Source: Hermatobates lingyangjiaoensis (taxonomy: Eukaryota > Arthropoda > Insecta > Hemiptera > Hermatobatidae). Taken from it: DNA of 64,000 nucleotides. Both the position numbers and the translations under genes were made by a program. The notes under the pieces were generated by a model. The model worked only from the letters and a program-made list of their open reading frames with translations, searched no databases and was not told where the DNA came from. The stretch is taken from assembly GCA_026182355.1 (NCBI GenBank), contig JAPFBL010000034.1, positions 868,001-932,000 on the forward strand, given 5' to 3'. Positions 1-11,839 of this stretch are shown piece after piece. How positions within the stretch are numbered: position 1 is the first letter of the stretch; every line of letters starts with the position of its first letter.

Positions 1-87
1 AGAAACCTTGAAAAACTGTGAAGAAAATGACATCAGTGAAATACGGTCAGTTGTTCAATCAAAGGTGATATCATATATATTATATCG

Positions 88-165
88 TTATGACCGACAG
101 ATGTCGAAAATCGAAGTGAGTCTATAGTGTCTTTCTGTGTTCTTTTCTATGTGTTAATTTTTTTA
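88..165 (+). mobile_element. Degenerate PLE tail (family B-like)
   Basis: The stretch has the hairpin-GAAA half of the hammerhead-like motif followed by GTGAGTC and TGTCTTTCTGTGTTC, the same order as in family B tails at 17405 and 58476. The CTGATGA box is not preserved, so this is an old copy. Confidence 0.4.
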
Positions 166-427
166 CTATACGAGTATATATATCTTTTAAGTTATAATTA
201 TCAGTGTGACACATTTTCAGTTTACAGGAATGAAGAAGTGAATTCAAATTGGAAGCTCATTTTAATCTGTCCAATATTTGGGAACCGTAAACATTACGGT
301 CGAAACTAAATTGAAATCGAGTGAGTTAAAATCTATTTCAAACAGCCTGCTCGTTGTACTTCTCAAGGGACATTAAACAGTGCCGAGTATCAGTGCTGAA
401 ATGTTTGAATAGCATATATATCAAGTA

Positions 428-480
428 CTGCAGTGACCGTTCTTTTCGTATCATGGTATCTTATATATATATATATCTAG

Positions 481-511
<31 letters not shown>
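428..511 (+). repeat. PLE tail terminus and (TA)n
   Basis: GTGACCGTTCTTTTCGTATC followed by ATGGTATC resembles the terminus of the family H tail at 21972-21996. It runs into a (TA)n tract at about 462-511, as most tails in this window do. Confidence 0.4.
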
Positions 512-515
<4 letters not shown>

Positions 516-521
516 TAGGAA

Positions 522-576
522 AGTAGGGCCCAGAAAAGTTCTTGCACCGGCACATTTTTTCCCCTTAAGGGCCCTG
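522..576 (-). mobile_element. hAT-like terminal fragment
   Basis: Read on the minus strand it begins CAGGGCCCTTAAGGGG and continues into a GTGCCGGTGCAAG block. CAGGG-type termini are usual for hAT elements. The partner end and target duplication were not found, so this is a fragment at best. A similar end lies at 31965-32008. Confidence 0.3.
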
Positions 577-1799
577 ACCGTGAAATTTCCCAGAACTATA
601 TTCTATTAGATCTAAATACTCTGGGATATTTATAGTGATTGCAATGTTGTTTGAGCTGAACTAATACAGGAATACTTCAAGTTGTTGGACCGTGGCTAAC
701 ATGTTGTATTAGAAGCGAGATTGTACAGCTACATGATTAAAGTTACATATAATAAGCAGCTGAAGTTGAGGATACTGGAGGCCCACGAGACTGCTAAGTT
801 AGTTTCAAGGTCGAATGAACCCGGACCTACTAAATTAAGCTCTTCCTCTGTACATATTACTCGACAGCCAAAATTCCATACCATTGCATAATTCCTAATT
901 TAGCCTAAATTATGTAATCTGTTTAAATAACTTCATTCTAGAGAATAATTAGAATTATATATGAAACAAATCAGACTAATATACAAACTATTTTAATCAA
1001 CCAAGCGAAAGACGCGAAAATAATCGGATGACTAAATTATAATTATTAAGGAAAAATAATCAAAAAAAAAAACAAATTATAAAATGGAAAAGTACAATAA
1101 ACAGAAGAATTAGGCCTATAAATATGAGTTTTGTCTTGAAAATAGCTTTAAATTTATCATTAAAAGCCTGATTAGGTGCTAAAAAGCCAACCCTACCAAA
1201 AGGAGAATTGGTAGTGAAAGCGGTGAGTTTGCATGTTTCTGAAAGCGGAAATGCTGAAATCTCAGCCTATTTTGTCAAGATATAGATTATTGTTGTTCAC
1301 GATATTCCTTTAAGCAAAGCTTTTGATGACCTATAGGAAGTTAGTTCATTGCTAAAGATATCATTTAGACAAGCTTGGGTAAAGGGAAATTTAGGACTTT
1401 CTTGTGTAATCAACCACGTAATGTGTGGCTCAGCTTTAACTATACATACTGCCATTGAATTAGCACTGAAGGCAACAACCCGGAAATATAGGTATTCACA
1501 AATATATATATATATATAGGTAATGTATATATAGGCAAATGTAAAATAAGTCACAAAGCTAACGATAATAAAAATTCAAATTTTACATTTCTCTTTTACC
1601 TTAAATTACTACGGTGTAATAAAACTGTATGGTATAATGAAGAGGCATTATTGCTCTTATAACACGCCTGCAACTTCAAATAATCTCGTTTTGTCCTTCT
1701 TTACATTAACTTTAGAATTGTAAAGTTAACGTGAACTACATTCCAATCTTTTTAGTCTAAATAGTAAGAGTAAATTAATTATAAGAGTAAAACTAACGT
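577..1799. other. AT-rich DNA, no feature seen
   Basis: I see only short chance reading frames, A/T runs and a short (TA)n at about 1501-1518. Confidence 0.5.
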
Positions 1800-1961
1800 A
1801 CAAGTTCTGGACCGACGGCTTAACGTCCTCTACGATGGACGACGTGCTCAAATTTTTCAGCTCTTGCGTGAATAAATCGAGGGCCTGAGTGAGTGTGGAA
1901 CCCTGGACCTACCAGTCCAGAAGCGAGCATGTTACCCTACCATTGGAGTAACCTGGCCTCC
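1800..1961 (-). mobile_element. tRNA-derived SINE, 5' part
   Basis: Minus-strand copy of the window's SINE family. Near 1943-1961 is the eroded tRNA-like head (GGCCAGGTTACTCC), followed by the block AATAAATCGAGGGCC (plus-strand text) and the AACGTCCTC...GACGACGTGCTCA segment. The distal half is missing or unrecognisable. Confidence 0.6.
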
Positions 1962-2199
1962 GAATCGATGACTTATAACAAACCCAAAATTTCAGCACTC
2001 TGGAATTATCAGTTCAGGAGAAAAGAAATGTTTCCTAAAATAAATTTGGGAAAAAAAAGAAGTATATTTTCCACTATGAAATATTGCCCGAAAAAACAAT
2101 AAGCATATCAACATTATGGGGACTATATATATGATTTTAAATCATTAAAATATGATTTTCATCCATCAAAAGGTGTGATTTGTAGAATGATCACAACCT

Positions 2200-2400
2200 T
2201 TGAATCCCCCACCACATACAAATACATACATACACACAAACACATACACACACACACAACCCACAGACAACATTTAAAAAATGTCAAAAGAGGACTTTAA
2301 GATCCTCAAAACATATAAATCTGACAAAATCTCGAGATCAATTTTTGTGAAGATGGCAATACTTTACAGCTCGGCTGTTGATTACAGTTGAACTTTGAAC
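2200..2400 (+). mobile_element. LINE-type 3' UTR fragment with (CA)n
   Basis: A (CA)-rich stretch at 2216-2262 is followed by ACTTTAAGATCCTCAAAAC and AAAATCTCGAGATCAATTTT. The same order (CA run, CCTCAAAAC, AAAATCTCGAGATCGAATTT, ATACTTTAC) occurs at 56030-56165, so both are copies of one family. The shape is that of a LINE 3' end; no reverse-transcriptase sequence is attached. Confidence 0.5.
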
Positions 2401-3591
2401 TTGCCTTTCCAGCGAAAATCATGATGAACATTGGATCACAGCTGATACCTAAGTGTCATAATTTGATATACAATATTTTATTATTATGAATAAATTTAAA
2501 TGATATCACTCAAGTAATTCTATAATTAAATGAGGAATACTTATATATATTAACAGCACTACTTTATTAATGAAGTCATTTTATTTTTAATTGTAACAAA
2601 TGGAGAAAGTATGTTAATCAGTGGACAGATATTTTTATCATAAGGAAATGCGTGTAATTATCCACCATTACGGCTTATTAGAAGTTAGTAGGACCACACG
2701 CGGATACTTGAAGTCGCCATGCTCTAGGGCTAATTCGGCCATCTTAAACTTTATCCCAAGTAATGTAATTAAAACTTTTACCACCCAAGTCACACCAAAA
2801 AGAAAGAGACCTAGTTAGACCACTTCTCTTTTCGGCAAAACGCAATTATAAACTTGCTATATCTACTTTTTGCGGCCTATTCAAAACATTATGGAGTCAG
2901 TTGTTCCCAGGGAGAAAACTTTACAAATAGGGATAACCAATTTACTGTTTTGTAGCTAAGAGAATGTTGGAAATTAGATTCAAATGAGGTTTACCTTTTC
3001 ACTATCAATAGTACTTAATTTTAAAACTTTTTTTTTTCTCAGTTATTTAAATATATTAGCTGCAATCGAACAATTTCCATTTTAAAGTGATTCCTAAAGC
3101 TAAATGAAAGCAAACTATCATCAACAGAGGCCAGAGAATTCAAGCTTCCTTAAAAACCAATTAATCTGATTCTATCTGCGGGTCCTTTGAAACCAATTTC
3201 GCAAAAAGATTTATCTTTGATTCCAATTCTCCTTTGCTTCAGGGTTTGTTAATTTATTTTATAGTCAAACTTCTTTTTTAAAGTCAATACTCATTTTAAC
3301 AATTTCACGAAATACTTATTAAATAAGTTATCTAATATGTCATCCAATATTGTTATTTCAATTAACATTATGAAAACAATTCACCCTTTTTAAATTTATA
3401 AAAATAATTAGATTTAACAAATGGAAAAAGAATATTAATTTCAAAGTTATGCTAGTATACAATTAAAAAATAAATTTTTTTTTTATTGTTCGAGAGAAAA
3501 TAAATTTTTTAAAACTTTCTAGGAAATAATTCACTTTTTCTGTCAAAGAAGAAATTTAGAGTCAGGATTGTTTGTTTTATAGAAACCTATC

Positions 3592-3592
<1 letters not shown>
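2401..3592. other. AT-rich DNA, no feature seen
   Basis: Only short chance reading frames and A/T runs. Confidence 0.5.

Positions 3593-3663
<71 letters not shown>
3593..3663. repeat. (TA)n microsatellite, about 71 bp
   Basis: Uninterrupted TA dinucleotides, then a degenerate TA-rich shoulder to about 3690. Confidence 0.95.
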
Positions 3664-3665
<2 letters not shown>

Positions 3666-3850
3666 TATATATAATATATTATATAATATATAAAAATTAC
3701 TTTTCAGTTAATTATATTAACATTCATTAATTAAATAGTAGTGAAATTAAATTAAATAGTTAACCCGAAGATGACCAATGTGTGGTCGAAAGCTTGTTTC
3801 AACCCAGTGTTTTTGTGTTCCATTAAAGTTGTTTGATATTGGTTTTCTCA

Positions 3851-4001
3851 ATGTCTCTGGCCCAGCATATATGGAAGTTGCCTCAGCATCACCGGAAGAT
3901 AGTTAGAAAAATCGAGGCCATCAGCAAAAAGGTCGTTAATGCAGAAGCTGCTGCATACTTTAATTCGATTTGTCTTCAAGAAGATTTGCTGCCCATTTAT
4001 A

Positions 4002-4042
<41 letters not shown>
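3851..4042 (+). pseudogene. Penelope-like element ORF, N-terminal fragment
   Basis: The frame starts MSLAQHIWKLPQHHRKIVRK and continues with KKVVNAEAAAYFN and CLQEDLLPIYTNIY. The same layout recurs at 17202 (MSLGQLL...CLKEDLLPIYTNIY), 56905 (MSLGQLLWKLP) and in shorter pieces elsewhere, so it is a real protein family and not chance coding. The order resembles the region upstream of the reverse transcriptase in Penelope-like ORFs; the assignment rests mainly on its association here with GIY-YIG and hammerhead-like tails. After TNIY the frame runs into (TA)n coding IYIYIY and then into an inverted family A tail. No RT or endonuclease follows, so it is a 5' fragment. The start is the first ATG of the conserved MSL block. 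Confidence 0.6.
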
Positions 4043-4043
<1 letters not shown>

Positions 4044-4046
<3 letters not shown>

Positions 4047-4366
4047 CACAATAAGAAAATGGGAAAACAAGACTAAGATCTTTCAACCGTAACAAGCGGT
4101 CTTCGTCAGAGCGGTCCTTTGTTTCCCCAAACATCCCTTTCTGGACATTAGTCCTTTCCTGCGCTTTCACCCTTTTAAAATACCACTCTTCCCTCCCACT
4201 CTTCTCAACCCCTCACCAGATGTTCTCTGTATCTAGTGTTTCAGTTGGGTTTTTGACTCTGACGAAGACCGCTTGTTACGGTTGAAAGATCTTAGTCTTG
4301 TTTTCCCATTTTCTTATTGTGGTTTGATCATTGATTGTTATTTCACGTGTTTATGTGAAATGTTTA
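4044..4366. mobile_element. Fold-back PLE tail, family A
   Basis: A minus-oriented arm (4044-4112) is complementary to a plus-oriented arm (4259-4330). The plus copy carries extra 5' body at 4117-4250 (CCCTTTCTGGACATTAGTCC and more), the hammerhead-like core at 4255-4297, and the family A terminus with CACGTGTTTATGTGAAAT. It directly follows the (TA)n that ends the PLE N-terminal fragment, and another short (TA)n follows at 4367. Confidence 0.75.
4255..4297 (+). ncRNA. Hammerhead-ribozyme-like motif, family A
   Basis: GACT (4255-4258) can pair with AGTC (4294-4297) as stem I. CTGACGA (4259-4265) fits the core CUGANGA. After one spacer A, GACCG pairs with CGGTT (4267-4271 with 4279-4283; one G-U) as stem II. 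GAAA is at 4284-4287. A15.1-U16.1 and a G-C pair could make a minimal stem III, with cleavage predicted after U at 4293. The extra base before stem II departs from the textbook fold. Activity is inferred, not shown. Confidence 0.55.
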
Positions 4367-4384
4367 TATATATATATATATAAT

Positions 4385-4500
4385 AAAATCACAAAGGCAA
4401 AACACATAGAAGGAAACACAAAAACTCGCTACGATATTTCGACATTCCACGTCTTCAGTGGGATGAAGTGAGCTTCTTAAGCCAAAGGTCATGACTCTCC
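4385..4500 (-). mobile_element. PLE tail, family G-like
   Basis: On the minus strand CTGAAGA (4452-4458), a short stem region and GTCGAAATATCGTAGCGAG are followed by TTTTTGTGTTTCC. It has the same order as other tails and lies beside the family A fold-back. Confidence 0.55.
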
Positions 4501-6102
4501 AGAATACCTCGCGATAAACAAAAAAAAAAAAAATAATCCCAAAATAGGAGCGATATACTGATTATATTATTTAAAGGTATTTTAATCCTCTATGAACCCT
4601 CCCACTCAATCAATAACCTCTCACACTCTTTAAGAAACAGAGGTGTGAGGTGACTTTTGTGACTCAACAATTTTTCACTATTCTGAAGCAATAGTCGATA
4701 TTATTTTTTTTTAAGTAGAAATTCTCTGAAATATACATTCACTATATATTTTAATTCTGATGGTTTCTTTAACTTTATTTGGTGATTTATTGATGAAAGA
4801 AAACTGTAATCGGTTAAATTTGATGCCTTTTCATTTAATGACATGAAATCGCTTTTCTGTTGGAAGCAGACTGCTAGATTGCTTCCTGTTTGCTATGTGA
4901 GATCGCATGGAATTTACCAATTCGAAACTCACCAATGAAACCAATGCAGGTGATATTAATATTATTAGAATAATCTTATCAGCGCAGACTGCGAAAAAAA
5001 TTGATATTTTGACATTTTACTAAAGTAATATGTCCAATAATTCCATCTAGAGGAATGCAATATACCTGTTGCTTCCCCTCCGCGAATGTTTTAGTACCGT
5101 CAGTCCATTGGTTGAAGCGTCAGCACAATTCAAGAAATAAAAACTGGAAGCATTAAATTTGCCAAAATTTACACTGATTTTAATGATTTCATAGAATAAT
5201 GGAAGATCTATCTAGATAAAAATAAATAAAATAATGTAATTGTTGCTCCTATAATCATAGAAGCGTGCATTACTTCCATTGACTGGACGCCTATGATTGA
5301 CATATTTACAGGTAAGGTTGGCTTGAGTAACATGTTTATTCTAATGATATCAACATATCCAATCCAGGAAAGGTTACTTGATGAGGCTATGCTACATACA
5401 AAAAAAAAACCATTGCATTAACATATCTCAAACTCTTACATTGAACAGTAAAAATTTATAAAAGTTATAAGTATTTATAAAACAAGAAACATGGATACCA
5501 ATCCGAACTACTTTATTTCTTAAATATATATTATAACATATCATGTAAGGTAAGCTTGACTGTTCCTTCACTGCTTTTTAACGCTAGCCTCCAAAATTTA
5601 TATTTCATTTCGAGAATAATCAGAATAATGAACATTCAAAATTGTTAATATTCCAGAATAACTTATTCCAACAGGGAATCCATTAGACATATACACAAAT
5701 CCCAAACATATGAACGCTAAGAAAACCTGCTAAGTCTGATGGAATATAGCAAATTTTCTTAAATTTGTAATCAAAGAATATAATCATTATATTATTGTAT
5801 GCATAAATTTTATATTATTTTTTATTTAATATTACAATATTACTGCTTTTATTTATTGATAATAATCCTGGGGTTAAATTGCGATGTTCAATTACTCATA
5901 TTACGGCAATTATAGGTCATTTGATCTTCTTCATAGTCCCGGCAGCTTTGTCGAGAAGATCATTTGCCTCGGTCCTAGAGGCTTAGTTATTGGATGTTAT
6001 AAACAAAGTTTCTGTATAAAATAGTTTTATAGTAAAATAAATCGTTTAGAACCCGTAGATATCCTTCTCAGGCTTATGCACTTATATTGAGAAGACTAGA
6101 GT
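4501..6102. other. AT-rich DNA, no feature seen
   Basis: I see no coding frame above chance and no match to the repeat families defined elsewhere in the window. Confidence 0.45.
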
Positions 6103-6404
6103 AGGCTAGGTTGCAGTGGCAGTCCCACAAGGAAATTGGTCTTTTATGATATCAAATAAAGAAGATTGATTCTACAGTGAGAGTCCTAAATATTGCCTAA
6201 CTCAAGTATATTTATAGTAGGGATCTTTAAAGAGTAACTGACATTGTATAGACTCGGGACTGATTGTTTAACATCCTCTCTGAGGGACGATATGCTCAGA
6301 TTTATTCACCACCCACATGAATAAATCGAGGGTTGGAGTGTGTATCGAACCCCAGACCTACCAGTTTAAAGGCGAGCATTTGCCACTGAGCTAACCTGGC
6401 CCCC
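6103..6404 (-). mobile_element. tRNA-derived SINE, near full length
   Basis: On the plus strand it begins AGGTTGCAGTGGCAGTCCCA (the SINE 3' end) and finishes CTGAGCTAACCTGGCCCC (the complement of the tRNA-like head, A box TTAGCTCAGTGG). The B-box complement GTATCGAACCCCAGACC lies near 6340. The order matches the copy with a target duplication at 36883-37206. Confidence 0.8.
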
Positions 6405-7226
6405 AGTGAGAAGACTAACATGAATATCTTGATCCTAATGCATAACATAATGACTAACTGCACAACCAGTGAATGTAGACGTTTGTTCGATTCTCTTAAC
6501 TCTCAGTTGTTTACGTTTTCAAGAAAAACTTGGATTTGAAGAAAAGAGGAATAGTGTCCTATTGCGGGGACTGCGGCCTCCCTACCCACTTCTACTAATT
6601 ATTATTATTATTATATTATTTTCATGACATGCAATAATCAGTTCATGAATTGATCATTGTTGATATAATATTACTCAATAAATTTATGTAATTATATTCA
6701 CTGAATGGATTCAGCACGATAATACTAAGTGACTAAATAATGAACATGACATAAGAATAATTATAATATATTTTTTATAAAAACTTTCTTTGTGTATACT
6801 AATTTAGTGTAGGGTGGCACTAGTGGTTATTCTGAGCAGGTGAGTTAATTACACTGGAGGTCTGTTTAGATTGATGGTGATACTGAAACAGTCTTGTGAT
6901 GGACGCAGGAATGTGGCCACATCTTCAGACCACCTGCAGCCAGGTGTACCAACACTGACCTCCTTAACCAACTTTCATCCATCGCCCGTCTCCTCGTCTA
7001 AAACATCATAAAACTGGAACTCTTTTCATAAAATACCAAAGCTGTTGAACTTCTAGGATTACCTCGAAGCCTCTCTTATAATGGTTATTCGTTTCAATAT
7101 TGGGAAATACATTCATTACTTGTGCAATCTGCTATAGTGTGGTTTTTACTCATATTGGGGCATCTCAAATTTTTTTTATATCTATATTTTTTTAGATGTA
7201 AACCTGAAGAAGAACACTAAGTATTC
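6405..7226. other. AT-rich DNA, no feature seen
   Basis: An (ATT)n-like patch lies at 6596-6620. The moderately GC-rich stretch at 6830-6990 has no recognisable frame. Confidence 0.4.
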
Positions 7227-7570
7227 TTTTTCATAGGCAGAAGTATAAATTTTGAAACACAAAAACTAAGTATTACATTACAAATTATTTTACAAAGAAA
7301 AATAGTCTGTGGATTTCAATAACAACTGTATTTTGAATGAACACGTGACACTGAACTGAAGCTAGATTCATTCAAACTACAGTTGTTGTTGAAATCTACA
7401 GACTATTTTTCTTTGTAAAATAATTTGTAATGTAATACTTAGTTTTTGTGTTTCAAAATGTATACTTCTGCCTATGAAAAAGTTTTAAATAAAAACCGAT
7501 ACGTTGGTAATGAGAGTTTAATTTGAACTTGAAGAACTGACCGAGTCCCGATAAACTTTAGTTTTGTATA
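7227..7570. mobile_element. Fold-back PLE tail, family F
   Basis: Arms 7227-7340 and 7367-7483 are near-perfect inverted repeats (CATAGGCAGAAGTATA against its complement) around a short loop. The plus copy continues through ACCGATACGTTGGTAATGAG and GAACTGACCGAGTCCCGATA to (TA)n at 7567. Relatives lie at 21280, 39055, 57500 and 58546. The CTGANGA box is not clear in this family. Confidence 0.65.
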
Positions 7571-7591
7571 TATATATATATATATATATAA

Positions 7592-7865
7592 TATAACACT
7601 TTTTCTTCTTCTCGGAATTTGGTCAGGGTTAATATACGGAATCACCTTTTTCCCAAGGTTTCGTCTTTATTTTAAGACATCCTCAGGGCTATAAACTAAC
7701 AAAAAACAAAAAACAATGGACATTTTGTCATTTCTACTATACAATCATCATAACAAATCAAAAAACTTACTTACCATTGTCCATTGTTTTTTGTTAGTTA
7801 TAGCCCTGAGGATGTCTTAAAATAAAGACGAAACCTTGGCAAAAAGGTGATTCCGTATATATTAT
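7592..7865. mobile_element. Fold-back PLE tail, family E
   Basis: Arms 7630-7722 and 7773-7862 are complementary. The plus arm has CTGAGGA (7806-7812), a GTCTT/AAGAC stem and GAAA (7830-7833), then CCTTGGC. GCC before the core can pair with GGC after it. The left arm is preceded by the CTTCTTCTCGGAATTTGGTC block that marks family E at 22445 and 50797. It is bounded by (TA)n on both sides. Confidence 0.65.
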
Positions 7866-7924
7866 ATATATATATATATATAAAACTATATATATATAAC
7901 TATATATATACATTCATCATGCTG

Positions 7925-8042
7925 TTTGTTTCTTGACCACTCTTTATTCACAGGTTTTGAAATTTGTTTTTGCCCTGAGGAGGACATAAATATATGTCGA
8001 AACGCTGGCAAAGAAGCGTTTTTAATATCCGGACCAAAGCCT
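7925..8042 (+). mobile_element. PLE tail with hammerhead-like core
   Basis: TTTGCC (7969-7974) pairs with GGCAAA (8007-8012) as a 6-bp stem I. CTGAGGA is at 7975-7981, a GACAT/ATGTC stem II follows, and GAAA is at 7999-8002. The base before the expected cleavage position is C-U rather than U-H, so the copy may be inactive. (TA)n follows at 8059. Confidence 0.5.
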
Positions 8043-8285
8043 CAAAAAAACTCAAAACATGTATATATATATATATATATATATATTAGTGTATTTGGGG
8101 AGCAGGCCTTTATCTATACAAGTTTTGTTAAAACCTATGCCTATTTCTAATTTCACTCTTTTTCGTGTTAATTTTTCCCATCATTTGACCATCGACAATC
8201 ACACCTGCTGCCACCTACTGGTGTGGAGATACTATATGAGTACTCTGCAAGGTAATAGACTGTACAAGTACGCAAATGGAATAAT

Positions 8286-8348
8286 TTCCCACGGCACACC
8301 TGACAATATCTCGCAGCACACCAGTGTGCCGCGGCATGTAAAGCACTG
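8286..8348 (-). mobile_element. hAT-like terminal fragment
   Basis: Read on the minus strand it starts CAGTGCTTTACATGCCGCGG and continues with GCACACTGG and GGTGTGCCGTGGG. Paired CCGCGGCACAC blocks behind a CAGTG end are common in hAT-type MITEs. The opposite end was not identified. Confidence 0.4.
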
Positions 8349-9550
8349 TTCTAGATCACACGATACCTTGACCTTGAATACTCAGTAATAACTAATAAAT
8401 GAATATTTATAATAGACGCTATTCCTCTGTATTCAACTAGTTTGTAGAGTATTTTCGAAAATTAGAGTAATGAAGGAGTTTGCGAAGGGTGTGGCAGCAA
8501 GAGGACATTAATCAGGTTCATTGTAGAGAACCCTCTAGCCGATTATAATTGGATACACAGAGGGTTGGTGTACAGTTCAGTTCCATTGGCTCCTGCCTCA
8601 GCCAGCCCCTGCTTTCTACCCACTACCTGCCTCTACACACATGACCGGCCCCCTCGCAGTTCAAGGTCGAACCTACCCAGTCCCCTTTGTTCTTTCCCCC
8701 CACCTTATTATTTGTACTTACAAGTTTGTAGGCATTCACCATTTCCTCCATATAGTATAAATAAAAAAGAAAAAAAAATGAAGTATCTTTCATCCAAGAA
8801 GAAAACTACGGAAAGTAGATTACCAAAGTTTAGAAAAAAAAGCAGTTTTATTCATCAATATTCAACATTACTGCTACTTGGCAATTATTACGGTACTCGA
8901 GTATTACAGAGCCAGTAGTACACTTCTGACCAAATGCCTCCATACTAGCTGTTATTTACATACATCTATTTATTTAAAACTGAACAAAGAAAAACATACT
9001 TCAGTATTTTGTACACTTGAAGTATTGTGTACAAATTGACGTTGATGCATATAATACACAGTGGAACATGCTGGAATAAAATATAAAAAAAAAAAAACAA
9101 GCACGTATTAAGAAAGAAGTAACTGATAACTATTTAGAATCATTGACCTAATTTTATCAAAAACTAGTTGCACCCGGCTTCTCTTGAACAGATACGACCT
9201 ATTAATTGCAATGTGAAACAAAACATGCCTTGCACACGGAATGTTTGATTGGCTGGATTTTAGTAAAATATCTGGGTGGTATTTGATGTGTAATTACGTT
9301 TAGCTTGTCTAATATATGTCATGAATTTCGCTATTACTTTTTATCCTAAATACATGTAGTTATTACTTCAGCCCTCAAGACTATCAGAAGCTCTTTAACT
9401 TGATATATATTAGATTTTAAAACTGTTTGAGCTTCCTTTGAAGTCTTGGTAATTTTGACATATCATATCTGTTTTCTGCATAATATCACATTTTTCTGCA
9501 GAAAGCAGACACAAGCCAAATATAGGGCGTTATTTCACAATATACATATG
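8349..9550. other. Non-coding DNA with a C-rich patch
   Basis: 8565-8720 is unusually C-rich for the window (CCCCCTCGC, TTCCCCCCACC). The frame over it has low-complexity composition and no domain I recognise. The rest is AT-rich. Confidence 0.4.
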
Positions 9551-9655
9551 AATAATACGATTTCACAATAAACACGTAAAATAACAATGATCGTCCAAAC
9601 TACAATAAGAAAAGAAAAACTAAGATCTTTCACCCGTAACAAGTAATCTTCGTCA
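9551..9655 (-). mobile_element. Degenerate PLE tail, family A
   Basis: AACACGTAAAATAACAATGA, CTACAATAAGAAAAG and ACTAAGATCTTTCACCCGTA match the minus strand of family A with substitutions. The hammerhead-like core is damaged. Confidence 0.6.
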
Positions 9656-10301
9656 AACCTAAAAACTTAGGAAGTCATTTTCAATTCTTATGATTTGAGT
9701 ATTACAGACAAATCCCTTCTTTTGTATTTACATATATACAAAATTCGATGTATTTAGGATAAAAACTAATATTGAATATCCGTGAAATATATTAGACTAG
9801 CTAAACGTAAAAATATTAAACGATTTGTATTAGTCTACAGACAATAAATAGTTGTTGAATAGTTAGAAGGACTATCCCTTAGTATAATTAGTTATACTTA
9901 GTAATAGTTAGGAGTATGTTTACATCGTCTTACCTAATTGCAGTATTTGAATTGCAATCTAAAAAAATGATTTTGTTTAACTTCTCATTTCCTTCATTCC
10001 CGCCAATGTTATAATGTTTGAATGCCTTGACTGAGATAATATTATCTTTCTTCCTTCTATGCTGCCGTTATTGAATCTAATTTGCCAAATATAGTAATAT
10101 AATAAATTTAACAAAATATTCATTATCTTTTTTAAAAAAAGATATCGGATGATTTTTTCAAACAGAAAAAATGAAAGAAAGCCTTTCAAGAAATTTTAAT
10201 TATTCTAAAAATGAATTGTGTCATATCATCTTTTTTGATAAATCAAATCATAATTTTCTAATTATTTTTCTGAATTATATATATATTATATATAATATAT
10301 G

Positions 10302-10540
10302 TAACAGTTCAAAATTGAGTATAGGTAGCACACAAAGTAAAGAAACACTTACAACCTCAAATTTTTGGGGAATCCGTCTTCAGGAAAAAAGAAAAAGGGA
10401 GACCAAGCACGTTGTAGACGCAACGGCAAGTAACTCAGTTACTAGCTTCAGTAACTAGTTTCTATCCTCAATTTTGAACTGTTATTGTGTCCAGTTTGGA
10501 TTGTTTTTCCGTTTATTAAGTGATTATATATGTATATGTA
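10302..10540. mobile_element. PLE tail, family D, with inverted ends
   Basis: 10305-10440 is a minus copy of family D (GGAATCCGTCTTCAGGA, GGGAGACCAAGCACGTTGTA). ACAGTTCAAAATTGAG at 10305 and CTCAATTTTGAACTGT at 10467 are inverted repeats. The end GTGTCCAGTTTGGATTG matches the family D terminus near 18688. Confidence 0.6.
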
Positions 10541-11024
10541 TGTATCGTTGTTTTGGTTTAAATTAAATTTGTACCAATTCCAATATTTGATGCATATGCG
10601 AAAGTTGTGTCTTGTCACAGTTCAATATTTATCCACACTAGTTATTTACTCTGGATATTTACTTCAATGAAAACATGTGGTAAAACAGGTTTAGTGAATC
10701 AGACGCGGTTAATAATTTTAATAAGTGATTTAAATAGATCCGTGAAAATCAACGCGACCTTATCATAAAATGCCAAAGTAACCATCATATGATTTTTTTT
10801 TTTTTTTTGTTAAATAAGCATATGCAAATTCCTCATTTTATTGTTTTGTGATTTCCATATTCCTAGTCTTCCTTTTGTACGAGTTACTCTTTGAATATCG
10901 GCAAGAAGGCAGTTTTGGGTTACGTAATCTTCGGTCAGCACCTCCACTATCAATGTTTTTTTTTTAAAGTTAAGTAAATTTTAAAATTTATTTAAAAGTT
11001 TAATATATTTTACATTTTGTAACA

Positions 11025-11200
11025 ATCAATAATCAAACCACAATATGAAATGGGAAAACAAGACTTTCAACCATAACAAGCGGTCTTCGTCAGAGTCAAA
11101 AACCCAACTTGTTACGATTGAAACATCTTAGTCTTTTTTTCTCCATTTCATATTGTGGTTTGATCATTGATTGTTATTTCACGTGAAATCTTTTTATTTA
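11025..11200. mobile_element. Fold-back PLE tail, family A
   Basis: Arms 11025-11066 and 11131-11172 are inverted repeats. The minus arm keeps the core complement (CAAGCGGTCTTCGTCAGAG), while the plus arm has lost CTGACGAAGACCG, so only one arm could form the motif. Confidence 0.7.
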
Positions 11201-11388
11201 AAGTTTGTATGTAATTGAAGGTTGTTTAAGAAACATTTTCATATTACTGTAATTTATTGAAACAAAAAACAAGCAAAGAAGACAAACTTTTAACTGATTT
11301 CTTCAGATGCTTCAAGTAGATTTTAAATACAGGAAAAAAAATTAAACATACCATCATAATATTTTATCAATATTTGGTTGATAAACCT

Positions 11389-11618
11389 GGGCCAGGTTAG
11401 CCCAGTGGCAACAGAAATGGTAGGTCCGGGGTTCGATACCCACTCTGGTCCTCGATTTATTCAAGTAGGAGGTGAATATCTAAGCAGGTTGTTCCTCAAA
11501 GAGGATGTTAAGCTTGGTCCCCTGTACCATACGATGTCAGGTACTCGTTAAAGATTCATAACCGAAATAAACTTGAGTTAAGGAAAATTTACGACTCCCA
11601 ATGTAGAATCAATGGGAG
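11389..11618 (+). mobile_element. tRNA-derived SINE
   Basis: It begins with the A-box-like GGCCAGGTTAGCCCAGTGGC and the B-box-like GGTTCGATACCC, followed by CTCGATTTATTCA, CCTCAAAGAGGATGTTAAG and GTAGAATCAATG. It lacks the distal CCACTGCAACCTAA end. Confidence 0.75.
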
Positions 11619-11839
11619 ATATGGGTAATATTCCCTGGAGGAATCAGCAACGTAGGGACGTTGTCAGTCCCTCAGCCCTCTACAAAATAAAACACTATAC
11701 TTTACTTAAAGTAAAATATAAAAAAAGTCTCTATACTACAAGTGAGTTATTCCACTTTTCACTTTTTATTGCATTTTAAAAATATGTATTACTTCTAGTA
11801 ATATACTTATTGCACAGACAGATACACATTCATTACTAT

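Noticed and set aside
4259..4299. A bacterial-type terminator or riboswitch
   Set aside because: The hairpin plus GAAA layout matches a hammerhead-like core in a eukaryotic retroelement tail. There is no bacterial context.
8565..8918. 117-codon frame over the C-rich patch
   Set aside because: Serine/proline-rich then lysine-rich low complexity with no known domain; composition effect.
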